Numbered from the stretch's first letter, positions 45,804-55,466 are shown. The stretch: DNA of 64,000 nt from Verrucomicrobiota bacterium (GCA_016195385.1 JACPZS010000039.1:46616-110615); one strand, 5' to 3'. Numbers and translations are program-made. Notes: a model not told the origin generated them from the sequence alone.

Positions 45804-46849
45804 ATGAATCGACACCAAATCTTCCTCGCCCACTGCTGGTCGTCGCTGTGGCTTTGCGCACGAATGCCGCCGAATCAAAGACCGGCGAGAATCCCGCCGA
45901 TCACCTGCCACCCCACATCACTCGAGTGACGTGGTTTGGCGAGCGTGCTGATTGGTCGCACGACGGAAAGAAGATTCTTTTTCTCTCAAAGACCTTTGGC
46001 GACGCGATGGAACTCGACCTTGCCACCAAACACATTCGCAACCTCACCGCGCATTACCCGCACCACGGCTACACGCGGGCGCTCTACTTGGCGAACGGTG
46101 ACCTCCTGTTGTCTGGGCCCGAGTCGTTCGATCCGAAGCGCATCGGCGAGGCGCGCGTGCAGTGCTGGCTCTCCGTGCTCGACCAGAGCGGCACGAAGCC
46201 CGCCGCTCCGCTCGGCACCAAGTGCAGTGAAGGCCCGGCCGTCTCGCGCAAACGCATGCACATCGCCTGGACCCACGTCGCCGCGGAGTATCCCGAGGAA
46301 ATGCCCGTAGGCAGTTCACGGATGCTTGAGGGCGACATTGTTTTCGAGAACGGTCAGCCCAAGCTCGCGAACCAGAAGCTGATCATCGACAGCAAGGACT
46401 TGCCTTTCCGCTGCACGATGGAGACGCAGAACTTCCGTCCGCCCGACGAGCAGGAACTCACTTTCAGCGCCTACGGGTATCAAGGCACCGACGTCGCGGG
46501 GATCGATCTCGTGACGAAGAAAGTGATGAACTATTCCAACTCGCCCGGTCAGTACGACGAGCCGGAAGGCATCTTCCCCGATGGCCAGTTCACACTCGTC
46601 GAGTGCGACAAGCAGAACCGCAAAGGCTCCGGCAACGTGGACCTCTGGAAGCTCAAGCTCGACGGCACCGGCGCCTACGAGCGGCTCACTTACTTCAGCG
46701 ATTATCCGGGCTTCAAGGCGTCGAACCCGGTCGTGAGCGACGATAGCAAATTCATCGCGTTCCAGATGGCGAAATCGCGCGAAGCCGCCGGCGTCGGGCA
46801 CGGGATTTTCGTTTACGACATTGAGAAGGCAAAGAAGGCACGACCGTGA
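45804..46849 (+). CDS. PD40/TolB-like beta-propeller protein (leader in a shifted frame)
   Basis: From GTG 45848 the frame encodes 333 residues of TolB-like propeller: ADWSHDGKKILFLSKTFGDA and VSDDSKFIAFQMAKSREAAG. The upstream ATG at 45804 starts MNRHQIFLA in another frame, while the main frame just before 45848 reads PLLVVAVALRTNAAES. The two halves together make a standard signal peptide. One indel near 45825-45832 would join them. Either GTG 45848 is used, giving a leaderless protein, or the sequence has an error. The stop overlaps the next start. Confidence 0.72.
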
Positions 46850-47706
46850 AAACAAGAATGATGTTCAGCTCCATTTTCCTCGCTGCGGTATCGTCCGCGA
46901 CAGCCCAGCAGGATTTCTCGAAAGTGGAGGTTAAAGCCACCCACGTCGCCGGGAACATCTACATGCTCACAGGTTCGGGAGGGAACATCGGAGTGTCCGT
47001 CGGGCCGGATGGCATTCTTATCGTCGATGACCAGTTCGCGCCGCTTGCGCCGAAGATCGAGGCCGCGCTCAAGCAGCTCAATCCCGGCAGGCTGAAGTTC
47101 GTGCTCAACACGCATTATCACGGCGACCACACCGGTGGCAATGCGCACTTCGGCCAGCAAGCGCAAATCATCGCGCATACGAACGTCCGCAGACGGCTCG
47201 GCGGAAAGCCGGGCGACTCGAAGCCCGAGCTGCCCGTCATCACCTTCGATGACTCGCTCTCGGTGTGGTTCAACGGCGAGGAAATCAAGCTCGCGCATGT
47301 GCCGCCCGCGCACACCGACAGCGACAGCATCGTCCACTTCACCGACGCCAACGTGATTCATTTCGGTGACACGTTTTTCTCCGGGCGTTTCCCGAACATC
47401 GACCTCGGCGGGGGCGGCGACGTGCGCGGCTACATCCGCAACGTGGAGGACGCCATCAAGAAAGTCCCGGCGGACGCGAAGCTCATCCCCGGCCACGGTC
47501 CGTTGAGCACGGTGAAAGAGTTGAAGGAGTTTCACGAAATGCTGGTCGAGACTTCGGGCGTTGTGCAGAAGGCCATCGACGCCGGGCGGACGATCGATCA
47601 GATCAAAGCCGATGGGTTGCCCGAGAAGTGGAAGAACTGGGAAGCGCCAACACTCAAAACCGATCGGTGGCTGGAGATTCTCTATCGCGGGTTGAAGGCG
47701 ACGTGA
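46846..47706 (+). CDS. Secreted metallo-beta-lactamase-fold hydrolase
   Basis: The GTG start at 46846 overlaps the previous stop. It encodes 286 residues with a signal peptide (MKTRMMFSSIFLAAVSSATA). The metal site NTHYHGDHTGG gives His90, His92, Asp94 and His95. Downstream ligands are in VPPAHTDSDSIVHF, HFGDTFFSG and LIPGHGPLS. It resembles periplasmic MBL-fold hydrolases (quinoprotein relay SoxH type), not clinical lactamases. Its place at the end of the sugar-oxidation operon suggests lactone or ester hydrolysis. Confidence 0.9.
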   Translation: MKTRMMFSSIFLAAVSSATAQQDFSKVEVKATHVAGNIYMLTGSGGNIGVSVGPDGILIVDDQFAPLAPKIEAALKQLNPGRLKFVLNTHYHGDHTGGNAHFGQQAQIIAHTNVRRRLGGKPGDSKPELPVITFDDSLSVWFNGEEIKLAHVPPAHTDSDSIVHFTDANVIHFGDTFFSGRFPNIDLGGGGDVRGYIRNVEDAIKKVPADAKLIPGHGPLSTVKELKEFHEMLVETSGVVQKAIDAGRTIDQIKADGLPEKWKNWEAPTLKTDRWLEILYRGLKAT

Positions 47707-47761
47707 GCGGTAAATGCACCGATGCGGAAATGATTTCCGGCGATGACTCAGACTCTTGCTC

Positions 47762-48634
47762 TCAAAAATATCGGCGCAGGAATTTCTTCACCATCGCCAG
47801 CCGCTCTTTGTCGTAAAACATCGCGCCGCCATGCGCCGCGCCGTGAATGATTTCCAACTGCACCGGAGCTTTTGCCTTTTGATACGCGCCGCAAAGTTCC
47901 AGCGCCTGGTTCACCGGCATCTGCGGGTCCTGATCGCCGTGGAGTAACAACAGAGGCGGATCGTGTTTGTCCACATGGAACACCGGACTGGCCAGTTGTG
48001 CGAGTAACGGAACGTCCTCAGGCTGGCCGCCGAGCAGCAAGTCCAGGGCAGGCACGCGCATGTTCAGGCCGTGCGGAGTCGATTGCTTGAGAATGGTCGT
48101 GAGGTTCGCGCCGCCGTAGAAGCTGATAATGCCCTGCACGTCCGAACTTTGCGTTCGGTCACTTCCAACTTCGCCTTCCAGTTCCGCGTGGCCGTTCGAC
48201 ACGCCGACCAGTGCGGCGAGATGTCCGCCCGCAGAATCGCCAGCGACGAGAATTTTCTTCACTGGCAGCTTCCACTCAGTGCCATGCGCGCGGAGAAAAC
48301 GAATGGCGGCCTTGAGGTCGTGGATTTGCGCGGGGAATTTAGCCTGCGTGGAAAGCCGGTAATCCACGCTCGCCACTGCGTATCCCGCCTCGACGAGCTT
48401 TCCCAGGGGCATGTCTGCCTTGGAACCAGAGCGCCATGCGCCACCATGCACCCAGACGATGAGAGGTGAGCGTGGCTTGCCTCCCAGCCGGTGGAGATCG
48501 AGTTTCAGCGCGTGCTCGCCCGCCCGCGCAAATTCGACGTCGCGCATGACAGCCACGCGGTTCGACTCGGACGCGCGGGCGCACACGCCGCACAGCAACC
48601 AACCAACGATCCATGACCACGATGCTCGATTCAT
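47762..48634 (-). CDS. Secreted alpha/beta-hydrolase (carboxylesterase, BD-FAE-like)
   Basis: This 290-residue protein has a signal peptide (MNRASWSWIVGWLLCGVCAR). The oxyanion-hole motif is WVHGGAWRSGS and the nucleophile elbow GDSAGGHLAAL. The Asp region is LLLHGDQDPQMPVNQA and the His is in IIHGAAHGG. It is of the HSL/feruloyl-acetylesterase-like group that removes acetyl or feruloyl groups from plant polysaccharides. A second esterase of the same type is at 56105. Confidence 0.9.
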   Translation of the reverse strand: MNRASWSWIVGWLLCGVCARASESNRVAVMRDVEFARAGEHALKLDLHRLGGKPRSPLIVWVHGGAWRSGSKADMPLGKLVEAGYAVASVDYRLSTQAKFPAQIHDLKAAIRFLRAHGTEWKLPVKKILVAGDSAGGHLAALVGVSNGHAELEGEVGSDRTQSSDVQGIISFYGGANLTTILKQSTPHGLNMRVPALDLLLGGQPEDVPLLAQLASPVFHVDKHDPPLLLLHGDQDPQMPVNQALELCGAYQKAKAPVQLEIIHGAAHGGAMFYDKERLAMVKKFLRRYF

Positions 48635-48792
48635 TCTTTGAAGACCTCAGCATAGAACCTTTCGCCATCGACTTGCCAGCGGCAAGGTGAAGGGCCTCGC
48701 GCTGCGAGGCACGCACGCGCCGCGCGAGCGTAGCCACCTCAAGGCAAAACTTTTACCTCGCGGATGAGCGTAATGGTTTGAGTTCGGTTTGC

Positions 48793-50217
48793 ATGCAGTT
48801 CAGAGTCCCGCCCGATTCGCAGGCAAAATTGAACCATCGAATGCAAGATTTCGCGGAGACTGGGCGCTGGGCGGCCTCGCCGGACCTTGGCAGGGGATCG
48901 TGGCGACTCGTGCTGCTCATTTTTCTGTGCTGCGCATCGGTGCATTCTACGAGGGCCGCAACAAATAGTTTGAGCAACTGGGCGCAGTGGCGCGGGCCAT
49001 TGGCGAATGGAGTGGCACCGCATGCAAACCCACCAATTGAATGGAGCGAGAAGAAGAACATCCGCTGGAAGGTTGCGTTGCCAGGCAGAGGACATTCCTC
49101 GCCCATCGTCTTCGGCGACCGCGTGTATCTGATGGCAGCCGCGCCCGTTGGCGAGGCGCAAAAACCGGTTCACGACCGCGCGCCCGGCGTGCATGACAGC
49201 GTGCCGGTCACGCACACGAATCAATACATGGTCATGGCCTTGAACCGCGGCGACGGGCGCGTGCTGTGGAAAACAGCGGTGCGCGAAGAATGGCCGCATG
49301 AAGGCGGGCACGAGACAGGCAGCCCGGAGTCGCACTCGCCCACGACGGACGGTAAACTTCTCTACACCTTCTTCGGCTCGCACGGACTTTACTGCCTCGA
49401 CCTCGACGGTAACGTGAAGTGGCAGAAGGATCTCGGCAAGATGCAGACGTTGCACGCGCATGGCGAAGGAAGTTCGCCCGTGCTCTATCGCGACACGCTC
49501 ATCGTCAACTGGGATCACGAAGGCAGTTCTTTTCTCTACGCCTTCGACAAGCGCACCGGCCAGCAGCTCTGGAAAGTCGCACGCGACGAGAAAACTTCCT
49601 GGTCCACGCCGCTCGTCGTCGAAGTGGATGGCGAACCGCAGGTCGTCGTCAGCGCCACGAAGCGCATGCGTGGTTACGATCTCGCGACGGGCCGGCAGCT
49701 TTGGGAGTGCGCTGGACTCACCGACAACGTCGTCTCATCGCCGGTCTATTGGCGCGGGTTACTCATCGCCGGCAACAGCTACTACTCGCAGGCGATGGTG
49801 GCCATTCGACTCGCCGACGCGCGCGGCGACATCACCGGCACGACCAACGTCGTGTGGAAGCTCAACCGGCTCACGCCCTACGTCTCCTCGCCGCTGCTCT
49901 ACGACGACACGCTCTATCACATTCGCCACAACCAAAACATTCTCGTGCGGCTCGATCCGGCCACGGGCGGGTTTCGCGGTGAACCACTGCGCCTCGACGG
50001 CATCCGTGATTTCATCTTCTCCTCGCCCGTCGGCGCAAACGGACGCATTTACATCACCGGTCGCGATGGCACGACGGTCGTTCTCCGCCACGACAAAGAG
50101 AACGCCACGCTCGCCGTGAACCACCTCGACGATTCCTTCAGCGCAAGCGTGGCGCTGGTGGATCGGGAGATCTATTTGCGCGGAGAAAAATTTCTCTACT
50201 GCCTCGCGGAGAAATAA
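48793..50217 (+). CDS. Exported PQQ-like beta-propeller protein
   Basis: The translation from ATG 48793 is 474 residues; ATG 48841 is an alternative that better positions the signal segment RLVLLIFLCCASVHSTRA. The rest is a BamB/quinoprotein-like propeller: AQWRGPLANGVAPHANPPIE, GDGRVLWKTAVREEWPHEGG, DGNVKWQKDLGKMQTLHAHG and TGRQLWECAGLTDN. No catalytic PQQ-dehydrogenase Cys-Cys ring motif was seen, so a binding or scaffold role is more likely than oxidation. Confidence 0.85.
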   Translation: MQFRVPPDSQAKLNHRMQDFAETGRWAASPDLGRGSWRLVLLIFLCCASVHSTRAATNSLSNWAQWRGPLANGVAPHANPPIEWSEKKNIRWKVALPGRGHSSPIVFGDRVYLMAAAPVGEAQKPVHDRAPGVHDSVPVTHTNQYMVMALNRGDGRVLWKTAVREEWPHEGGHETGSPESHSPTTDGKLLYTFFGSHGLYCLDLDGNVKWQKDLGKMQTLHAHGEGSSPVLYRDTLIVNWDHEGSSFLYAFDKRTGQQLWKVARDEKTSWSTPLVVEVDGEPQVVVSATKRMRGYDLATGRQLWECAGLTDNVVSSPVYWRGLLIAGNSYYSQAMVAIRLADARGDITGTTNVVWKLNRLTPYVSSPLLYDDTLYHIRHNQNILVRLDPATGGFRGEPLRLDGIRDFIFSSPVGANGRIYITGRDGTTVVLRHDKENATLAVNHLDDSFSASVALVDREIYLRGEKFLYCLAEK

Positions 50218-50311
50218 AGAGCGGCCGCAAGGCCGGAGGGTCAGGACTTCAAATTGAAAACCAATTTGGAACCGAAACGCAACTCAATGGAAGCGGCGGC
50301 AAAAACTTGGA

Positions 50312-51640
50312 TCACCAGTCCACCACCGATCCATCGTCCACGTCGTAGGTTTCGCGGTTGCGCCAATCGTGATCGATCTTGTCGGCGAGCGCGTTGTCGT
50401 CCAGCTCGACGCCGAGGCCGGGAGCGGTCGGGATGTCGATGTAACCGTCGCGCACTTGGAACGGCTTCTTGATGTAACCGGCACCGAGGCTGACTTGTTC
50501 CTGGCAGAGAAAATTGGGAATCGACGCGGCGAGTTGAAGTCCGGCCGCAAGCGAAACCGGGCCGAGCGGATTGTGCGGCGCGATGGCCGCGTAGAACGCC
50601 TCGGCGATGCCGGCGATTAAGCGGCACTCGGTGATGCCTCCGGCGTGACACAAATCGGGTTGCAGAATCGTCGCGGCTTTCTTCTCCAGGATTTCGCGAA
50701 AGCCCCACTTCGTGAAAATGCGTTCGCCGGTCGCGATGGGCAAGTGCGTGCCGCGCGCGATGTCGGCCATCACTTCGACCTCCTGACAATTCACCGGCTC
50801 CTCGATGAACATCGGTGCGTGCGGTTCGAGCGCCTTGATGAGCACGCGCGCGACTTGCTGGCTCAACGCACCGTGGAAGTCGATGGCGATGTCACATTCG
50901 TCACCAACGGCGGCACGCAGTTCGGCAAAGCGCTGCGCCGCTTTGTCGATGAACGCTTTGTTCTCAATGATGCGCGCGGGACGCTCCTTGAACGGGCCGG
51001 TTTTGAACGCGGTGAAGCCTTCGGCTTTGCGCTGCCTGATCTGCTCCACGGTGCTCGCGTGGGCATAGACGCGCACGCGCGCGCGGGTCGGCCCGCCCAG
51101 CAATTCATAAACGGGCACGCCCAGCGCCTTGCCTTTGATGTCCCACATCGCCTGGTCGATGCCGCTGATGGCGCTAGTGAGCACCGGGCCGCCGCGATAG
51201 AACGCGTGCCGATACATGGCCTGCCAATGGTGTGCAACCGCGCGAGGATCTTTGCCGAGAAGATACGGCGTGAGTTCTTCGATGGCGGTCGCGACGGTCT
51301 TGGCGCGGCCTTCGACGATGGGTTCGCCGAGTCCGGTGATGCCGGCGTTGGTGTGGAGCTTTAGAAAGAGCCAGCGCGGTTTGACGAGAAATGTTTCGAC
51401 TTTGGTGATCTTGAGTTTGTCGCCGACACCGATCAATGGCTGCGCATCCTTGCTGCGGCTTTTGCGCTCATTCTCGGCAATTTCCTTGAGGTAGTCCGCG
51501 CCGGAGTCCACGGGCTTGGGCAAAGTCTCCGCGGCAGCGAGTTGGAGCGCTGCTGCTGAACCGCCGGCGAGACCGAGCGCTTGGGCGAGAAAGGCGCGCC
51601 GATCAATGGGTGAATTGAAAGCGATGGAGCGTGATTTCAT
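50312..51640 (-). CDS. dgoD: Galactonate dehydratase-like enolase-superfamily enzyme, Tat-exported
   Basis: The start at 51640 gives 442 residues with a Tat leader (DRRAFLAQALGLAGGSAAAL). MR_MLE N-domain KITKVETFLVKPRWLFLKLH is followed by the barrel: AIDFHGALS (Mg ligand Asp), MFIEEPVNCQ (Glu), IATGERIFTKWGFREILEK (Glu), HNPLGPVSLAAG (catalytic His). This pattern fits D-galactonate dehydratase giving 2-dehydro-3-deoxygalactonate. A Tat signal on it is unusual but recurs in Verrucomicrobia and Planctomycetes. The KDPG/KHG aldolase at 59386 could act downstream. Confidence 0.88.
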   Translation of the reverse strand: MKSRSIAFNSPIDRRAFLAQALGLAGGSAAALQLAAAETLPKPVDSGADYLKEIAENERKSRSKDAQPLIGVGDKLKITKVETFLVKPRWLFLKLHTNAGITGLGEPIVEGRAKTVATAIEELTPYLLGKDPRAVAHHWQAMYRHAFYRGGPVLTSAISGIDQAMWDIKGKALGVPVYELLGGPTRARVRVYAHASTVEQIRQRKAEGFTAFKTGPFKERPARIIENKAFIDKAAQRFAELRAAVGDECDIAIDFHGALSQQVARVLIKALEPHAPMFIEEPVNCQEVEVMADIARGTHLPIATGERIFTKWGFREILEKKAATILQPDLCHAGGITECRLIAGIAEAFYAAIAPHNPLGPVSLAAGLQLAASIPNFLCQEQVSLGAGYIKKPFQVRDGYIDIPTAPGLGVELDDNALADKIDHDWRNRETYDVDDGSVVDW

Positions 51641-51670
51641 AGGTGATCCTTTTAGCAGATGTCGGCGCAT

Positions 51671-51942
51671 GATTCACAGGGAACTTGGTTTGTATTTTGC
51701 GCCCATTGGCGACAGGCGGCAACGGTTTTCCGACGCCTCGCTGAAGCTTTCAACAATCTGCTTGTCCACGATGGTCTTCGGCGGCGGCATCAGAAACATT
51801 CGGTAAGCCCGTTCGCTAAAGTTTCGGACGCGCAAACCGATGACAGAGTTGTGCGCCGGCAACTCCGGTGGCCCATCCGGTGTTGCTTGATGTCGGTTGG
51901 TTCCGGGTTGGGCATCGAACGAACGGTGCCTGGCAGTTAGAC
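51671..51942. other. Intergenic stretch between dgoD and pilin genes
   Basis: Together with the codons just upstream of 51671 this is about 300 bp without a convincing gene. A minus-strand frame of 95 codons (51674-51961) shows no recognised domain. It should hold promoters for the divergent dgoD and pilin genes, but no clear -10/-35 or inverted repeat was seen. Confidence 0.5.
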
Positions 51943-52479
51943 ATGAACTTGGAATTTCCAAATAAAACGCGGACGCAAGCGACGGCGAATCGCCGCATGG
52001 CCGCCTTTTCGTTGCCCGAGGTGATGTTCGCTGTTGCGATTCTGGCCATCATGTTTTTGGCCAACCTGTCGGCGATTTCGCTGACGCGCGTTCAAATGGC
52101 CAAGGACAAGCAGCAGGCCATCATGCTCGACTTCGCTTTGCATTATCTCGAATTGGTGCGGAGCATGGCATTCGTGGACATCCGTCAAAACGTGGCCGTC
52201 AACCCGCTTTATTCCGGCGCCAACGGTGGAGTGCAAATCATGATTCCGGCCAGCTCGGCGTGGTCCAGTTTGAACACGACCAACTACCGCACGTTTCATC
52301 CGGAGCTGACTTGGTTGTTGAGTCAAAACCCGGAGATCAGCGTGAACGTCAATACACAATTGACCGCGGGAGTAATCAAGAACAAGAGCGTCGTGCTGCA
52401 ACTGCGCTGGGATCCCGCGTTGAATAAAGGTTCCAAACAAACGGTGCGGATGGATCTGGTCCGGGCGGCTGATTTATGA
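51943..52479 (+). CDS. Prepilin-type minor pilin
   Basis: The ATG at 51943 gives 178 residues. A prepilin leader ending RMAAFSLPEVMFAVAILAIM has Glu at mature position 5 and a hydrophobic helix for pilus or pseudopilus assembly; Ala before Phe replaces the usual Gly-1. The rest is beta-rich with no Cys pair. It is the first of four genes on this strand forming a pilin set, followed 52 bp later by the next pilin. Confidence 0.85.
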   Translation: MNLEFPNKTRTQATANRRMAAFSLPEVMFAVAILAIMFLANLSAISLTRVQMAKDKQQAIMLDFALHYLELVRSMAFVDIRQNVAVNPLYSGANGGVQIMIPASSAWSSLNTTNYRTFHPELTWLLSQNPEISVNVNTQLTAGVIKNKSVVLQLRWDPALNKGSKQTVRMDLVRAADL

Positions 52480-52531
52480 GTCACCAGCCTGGTTCGCCTG
52501 CCTGCCGCATTGAGATCGCCACTGAAGCACA

Positions 52532-53128
52532 ATGAAAATTTCCTGGCCGCCTCAACGAAAATCGACGTGGGGCATGACCCTGGTTGAAACGCTGATCGGT
52601 TCATCCATCGCGACCGTGGTCATCGGCGGAGTCATCTTGCTGGTCTGGCAGGTGGGCAACGAGCAACGGCGCGCGATTGCCGACGCCGCGTTGGAGGAGA
52701 ACGGCGCGATTCTCCAAGACAAGATCGTGAGCTTGTTGCGCTCCATGAGCGCCACCGAAAGTGTTATTTTCAGCGGGCAAATCAGCGGCACGGCATTTTA
52801 TCAAAGGGTCGTTCTCGCCCGCGGCAAGACGCCAGCTTACCCGCGTGAAGAGATTTACTTTGATGCGACGAATTTCCGGCTCATGCACGATCCCGATCGC
52901 AGTGTTACCGGCAATGACGTCGCGCTTTTCTCCGGCACGAATGCGCTGGTGCTCCGCAATGCCTATTTTTATCCTTCGCTCAAATCGGGAGGACTTCTCG
53001 ACAGCGCCACGCTAAACGTCTCGCTCACCTTCGACGACAACGGGCTGGCGGGCCGTCGCAATTCCACCGGTGCCGCCCGCACGACGACCGTGAGTCGCGC
53101 TTTCACGGTCAGTTTCCGAAACCCATAA
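52532..53128 (+). CDS. Prepilin-type minor pilin
   Basis: This 198-residue protein has the leader STWGMTLVETLIGSSIATVV, with cleavage after Gly14 and Glu at mature position 5. The helix runs to about residue 45, and the globular domain has no close relative known to me. It resembles PilW/GspJ-like subunits in size and position. It lies between two other pilin-like genes on one strand, so a tip or priming complex is likely. Confidence 0.85.
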   Translation: MKISWPPQRKSTWGMTLVETLIGSSIATVVIGGVILLVWQVGNEQRRAIADAALEENGAILQDKIVSLLRSMSATESVIFSGQISGTAFYQRVVLARGKTPAYPREEIYFDATNFRLMHDPDRSVTGNDVALFSGTNALVLRNAYFYPSLKSGGLLDSATLNVSLTFDDNGLAGRRNSTGAARTTTVSRAFTVSFRNP

Positions 53129-53164
53129 AACCGACGCCGAAAAAACTCACAACACCCGCGCCCA

Positions 53165-54859
53165 ATGAACCTTGCCCAAAAAGCTCGTCCGAGAGAATCC
53201 GGTTCGGCTTACGTCACGGTGGTTGTCTTTGCCTCGATTCTGATGATCACCACCGCCAGCTTGATCCAGCTCGCCAGCGCACGATTCAACACGTCCTACA
53301 ATCGTTGGAATTGGAACGAGTCATATTTCCACGCGGAGAACGTGATTCAATGGGCCGGGCAACAAATCGCGGACGTAGCCGTAGGCAATTCGACCGACAC
53401 AGCCCTGGGCAAATACTCGGTGGCCAATGGAAACATTTCTTTGACTTACCTTTCCTCGGGGCTGACGGGCGCGTCGGCTTTCTCGAATGCCTGGCTTACG
53501 ATCGAGAATGATCCCAGTGGCACGGTGAATTTGTTTCGGGTAACGGCTTCCGCGATGGTTGGTAAAAAAGTCCGCACCGTGCAGGCGCAGATTCGCAAGG
53601 GCGCGCCCAGTTATGTATTCGATTACGAATACTTCCTGAACAATTGGGGTTGGTGGTGGGGCAGCACGATCACCGGTCAAGGCGACAACCGGGCAAATTG
53701 GGACTTTGACTTTCGTTTCAATCCGACGGTCAACGGCAGTGTCGTTGCCAACGGAAACATCGAGCAGAACGGCGTCCCTGTGGATCCGTTGAGCGGCACC
53801 GTTCCTTTCGTTGGTCTGGCCAGCACCGACCCATCAGCGTACGTGCATTCCGGTTCGCCCCGGCTGCTCATGCCGAATCTCCAGGATTTTTCCTACTACC
53901 AGCAAAAAGCAACGGCGGCGGGCAGCACTCTTTACGTGGGCACCAATCTCCTCGTCAGCGCCTATCGGACCAATGCCACGACGCCGGGACTTTATCTGGT
54001 CGGAACGCCCGCGAACCCGATCAAGATCAACGGGCCGGTCGTTATCCCCGGTGACGTAGTCATCAAAGGAACAATCACGGGCGTTGGCACACTCTATGTC
54101 GGTGGCAGTCTCTACATCGCTGGCGATCTAACCTACGGGAACTCGCCTGATTTTTCGACCCCACCGGGAACCATGACGGCGGTCAATCAGGCCGCTTGGG
54201 TTCAAAATAATTTGAGCAATAGCAAAGACCTTATCGCGTTTGCGGTGCGCGAGTCAGTCTTTGGCGGCGCCCCCAATTCCTCCGCGTGGAAATCAGCCGT
54301 CTATGACCCGTCCGGCTACGGCTTGTCGCACGTTGGCGACGAAAGCCAGCTCGGTCAGGACGGTATCGCCGGCACGCCGGACGACAGCATCGCCTTCACT
54401 CATGCCGACGGCACTTCAAGTGCCTGGTACGATGCCGACGGCGATGGAGTCGTGGATCACGCGTACAGCTATATCAATGACATCCAAATGAACGCGAGCC
54501 GCGCCGCCAACATCTCCGGCTATCCCACGACTTCAGGGACCCCGGACGACTTCAACACGCTATCGAGCAATAACATGAATCGCATCGACGGCGTCATCTA
54601 CTGCAACCACGCCGTTGGAATGCGCGCCGCCAATCCCAACCTCGTCTGGAACGGCACCGTGGTCTGCCGCGATGAAGCCATTATTTTCTCCAGCACCGCC
54701 AAGTTCGTCTATGACCCGCGCATCCACAGCCGTTACACCGGCAACCCAAACCAATTTGTCGATTTGGGATTGCCAACCGCCAGCGGCGCCACGATTGAAT
54801 CGCTCATCGAAATCGCGCCGGTATCCGGTTGGATCACCTCTTCCGTGGCTGTCAAATAA
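53165..54859 (+). CDS. PilX-like large minor pilin or adhesin
   Basis: This 564-residue protein starts with RESGSAYVTVVVFASILMIT, a PilX-type N-terminal hydrophobic helix that lacks the classical Gly-Phe-Thr cleavage motif. A long beta-rich body follows (NWGWWWGSTITGQGDNRANW, VVIPGDVVIKGTITGVGTL). Asp-rich segments (YDADGDGVVDHAYS, SQLGQDGIAGTPDDS) may bind Ca. It has the order and size of tip-associated PilX/PilY-like partners and would carry the adhesive or cargo function of the cluster. Confidence 0.82.
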   Translation: MNLAQKARPRESGSAYVTVVVFASILMITTASLIQLASARFNTSYNRWNWNESYFHAENVIQWAGQQIADVAVGNSTDTALGKYSVANGNISLTYLSSGLTGASAFSNAWLTIENDPSGTVNLFRVTASAMVGKKVRTVQAQIRKGAPSYVFDYEYFLNNWGWWWGSTITGQGDNRANWDFDFRFNPTVNGSVVANGNIEQNGVPVDPLSGTVPFVGLASTDPSAYVHSGSPRLLMPNLQDFSYYQQKATAAGSTLYVGTNLLVSAYRTNATTPGLYLVGTPANPIKINGPVVIPGDVVIKGTITGVGTLYVGGSLYIAGDLTYGNSPDFSTPPGTMTAVNQAAWVQNNLSNSKDLIAFAVRESVFGGAPNSSAWKSAVYDPSGYGLSHVGDESQLGQDGIAGTPDDSIAFTHADGTSSAWYDADGDGVVDHAYSYINDIQMNASRAANISGYPTTSGTPDDFNTLSSNNMNRIDGVIYCNHAVGMRAANPNLVWNGTVVCRDEAIIFSSTAKFVYDPRIHSRYTGNPNQFVDLGLPTASGATIESLIEIAPVSGWITSSVAVK

Positions 54860-54873
54860 CTTTCGCGTCCTGA

Positions 54874-55356
54874 ATGAACTCGCTCGCGTTTATCCATCAC
54901 CGCCACTTCCCCATCCCGCGTGCATGCTGCCTTTCGGCGGTTGGGATCTTCGCGCTCGCGTTGTCTTTGGCCGCGCCCCTGTTCGCCATCGACCCTTTGC
55001 CGGCGGAAATTGAGAAAGCGCCGCTGGAAGCTCAAAAAATTTACCGCGAGCGTCTGGCACGCGAGGGATTGGAAGAAAAAACTGCTGTGGGCAAAAGGCG
55101 CCATGATGAACGCATGCGCTTTCAGGAGAAATTGATCCAAGGCATTCGTCACGAAGCCACGGTGCGCGAAGAAGCGATCTATAGCCAAATCGACCCCCAG
55201 GCCGCGCTCGCGGACACGGCGATCCCGTCCCCCGCCGACTTTTTCGGCAAATTGCCTTTGCTCTGCGTCCTCGGAGTCTTCGGCTACCTGGTCAGCAGTC
55301 GCGTGATCAAAGGACTTTGGAACGGCAGCGCCTCGCGCAGCTTGATGCGGCACTAA
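54874..55356 (+). CDS. Membrane-anchored small protein of the pilin cluster
   Basis: This 160-residue protein has an N-terminal signal or anchor (CCLSAVGIFALALSLAAPLF), then a charged helical middle (EIEKAPLEAQKIYRERLARE) and a C-terminal hydrophobic helix (LLCVLGVFGYLVSSRVIKGL). It starts 14 bp after the PilX-like gene. It may act in assembly or anchoring of that pilin. No domain was recognised. Confidence 0.72.
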   Translation: MNSLAFIHHRHFPIPRACCLSAVGIFALALSLAAPLFAIDPLPAEIEKAPLEAQKIYRERLAREGLEEKTAVGKRRHDERMRFQEKLIQGIRHEATVREEAIYSQIDPQAALADTAIPSPADFFGKLPLLCVLGVFGYLVSSRVIKGLWNGSASRSLMRH

Positions 55357-55466
55357 AGGACGCCGCGCCCGCGAGCCGTGCGGCATTTTCGCGGTCATCG
55401 ATTCATTTCTTCGGAAACGCTCACGCAAAGATTGAGCTTTCAAACCAGCTTCGTTAATCTTCGCGC

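Noticed and set aside
46846..47706. Antibiotic-resistance beta-lactamase
   Set aside because: Only the general metallo fold is supported; neighbours point to sugar metabolism.
47725..47745. Palindrome cggaaatgatttccg as a terminator between convergent genes
   Set aside because: Seven-bp arms with a one-base loop cannot form a proper hairpin and no T-run follows; likely chance or a minor protein site.
51674..51961. 95-codon minus-strand frame upstream of dgoD
   Set aside because: No domain, no ribosome site and overlap with the pilin start; treated as intergenic.
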